Source: Caballeronia megalochromosomata | Lineage (GTDB): Bacteria > Pseudomonadota > Gammaproteobacteria > Burkholderiales > Burkholderiaceae | Direction: 5' to 3' | DNA length: 41,863 nucleotides | Assembly: GCA_001580565.1 (NCBI GenBank) | Contig: LRBF01000072.1 | Coordinates: 1-41,863, forward strand | Shown: positions 41,695 to 41,863 of the stretch, piece after piece | Numbering within the stretch: position 1 is the first letter of the stretch | Layout of the letters: each line of letters opens with the position of its first letter | The notes under the pieces: model-generated | Database searches by the model: none | The model's input: the letters and a program-made list of their open reading frames with translations, nothing else | What the model was told of the DNA's origin: nothing | Program-made: the position numbers and the translations under genes

Positions 41695-41863
41695 ATGACA
41701 TCCGCTTCTCTTCCTGTGCTCGTTCAACGAGAAGGCATATGGTCCTACGATGGGCGTGTTCTACTCGACGAAATGGCCGCAATGCATGCCCTCTATTTGG
41801 GCCCCGGCGGAAAATCACACTTCTCGCACAGTGACATAAGCACCGCCCGAGGGCGTTTCCTTA
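41695..41863 (+). CDS. partial gene running off the window
   Basis: MTSASLPVLVQREGIWSYDG, then RVLLDEMAAMHALYLGPGGK and HFSHSDISTARGRFL stay open to the last base. The codon pattern looks natural. There is no clear ribosome site and no recognised family in 56 residues; the frame is also open a little upstream. Confidence 0.4.
   Translation, partial: MTSASLPVLVQREGIWSYDGRVLLDEMAAMHALYLGPGGKSHFSHSDISTARGRFL

Overview
The window looks like an accessory (genomic-island-like) stretch of a Burkholderiales chromosome or megaplasmid, most likely Paraburkholderia, Caballeronia or Burkholderia. Pointers are the high but not extreme GC, the Lys/Ala-tailed HU proteins, a DUF6723-like small protein, a LysR/LysE divergent pair, an IS5-type element and many short lipoproteins and secreted proteins. 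The assignment rests on protein flavour only.

Layout. 0-0.9 kb: a decayed IS5-family element. 1.0-7.0 kb: an HU/H1-like nucleoid protein, an unknown cytosolic protein, three tandem paralogous secreted proteins, a degenerate fragment of a gene seen whole at 31 kb, a small lipoprotein plus a secreted beta-propeller, and a 42-codon remnant of an HU gene. 7.0-17.8 kb (minus strand): a 2201-residue DUF4011/SF1 helicase/Vsr-like nuclease/DUF3320 protein, then RmuC with an enlarged coiled coil, then a membrane J-domain protein, in one direction with short gaps. 18.4-22.5 kb: a lipoprotein, a Gly-rich protein, another HU remnant, a frameshifted uracil-DNA glycosylase, and a minus-strand cluster of zinc-ribbon protein, cyclic-phosphate-processing receiver protein (frameshifted), glycosylase-like protein and short helical protein. 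22.6-24.9 kb: LysR/LysE and a P-loop kinase. 25.2-31.9 kb: a second copy of the repeated-gene region, with two copies of [unknown gene A - HU - fragment or whole of a minus-strand gene] flanking a second [lipoprotein - beta-propeller] pair. 32.4-41.9 kb: ordinary accessory and stress genes (DUF155/RMD1, cold-shock protein, response regulator, PRC-barrel, DUF3223, diguanylate cyclase, a secreted Pro/Tyr-rich protein, a broken cation-diffusion-facilitator) and a partial gene at the edge.

The strongest unusual signal is the dispersed repeat family. Three HU/H1-like genes share a promoter (TTGCGT or TTGCAC, 17 bp, TACGCT), and just downstream lies a two-level hairpin leader whose inner stem differs in sequence between copies but keeps pairing. 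Two lipoprotein/beta-propeller operons share a second promoter (TTGACG, 17 bp, TAGATT) and a downstream palindrome. The two other regions most worth following are the helicase-RmuC-J-domain set and the zinc-ribbon/receiver/glycosylase-like cluster, which resemble genome-defence or nucleic-acid-repair operons. Several genes are broken by single-base indels, often in short runs of one base. This may be real decay or base-calling error and should be checked before those genes are called dead.
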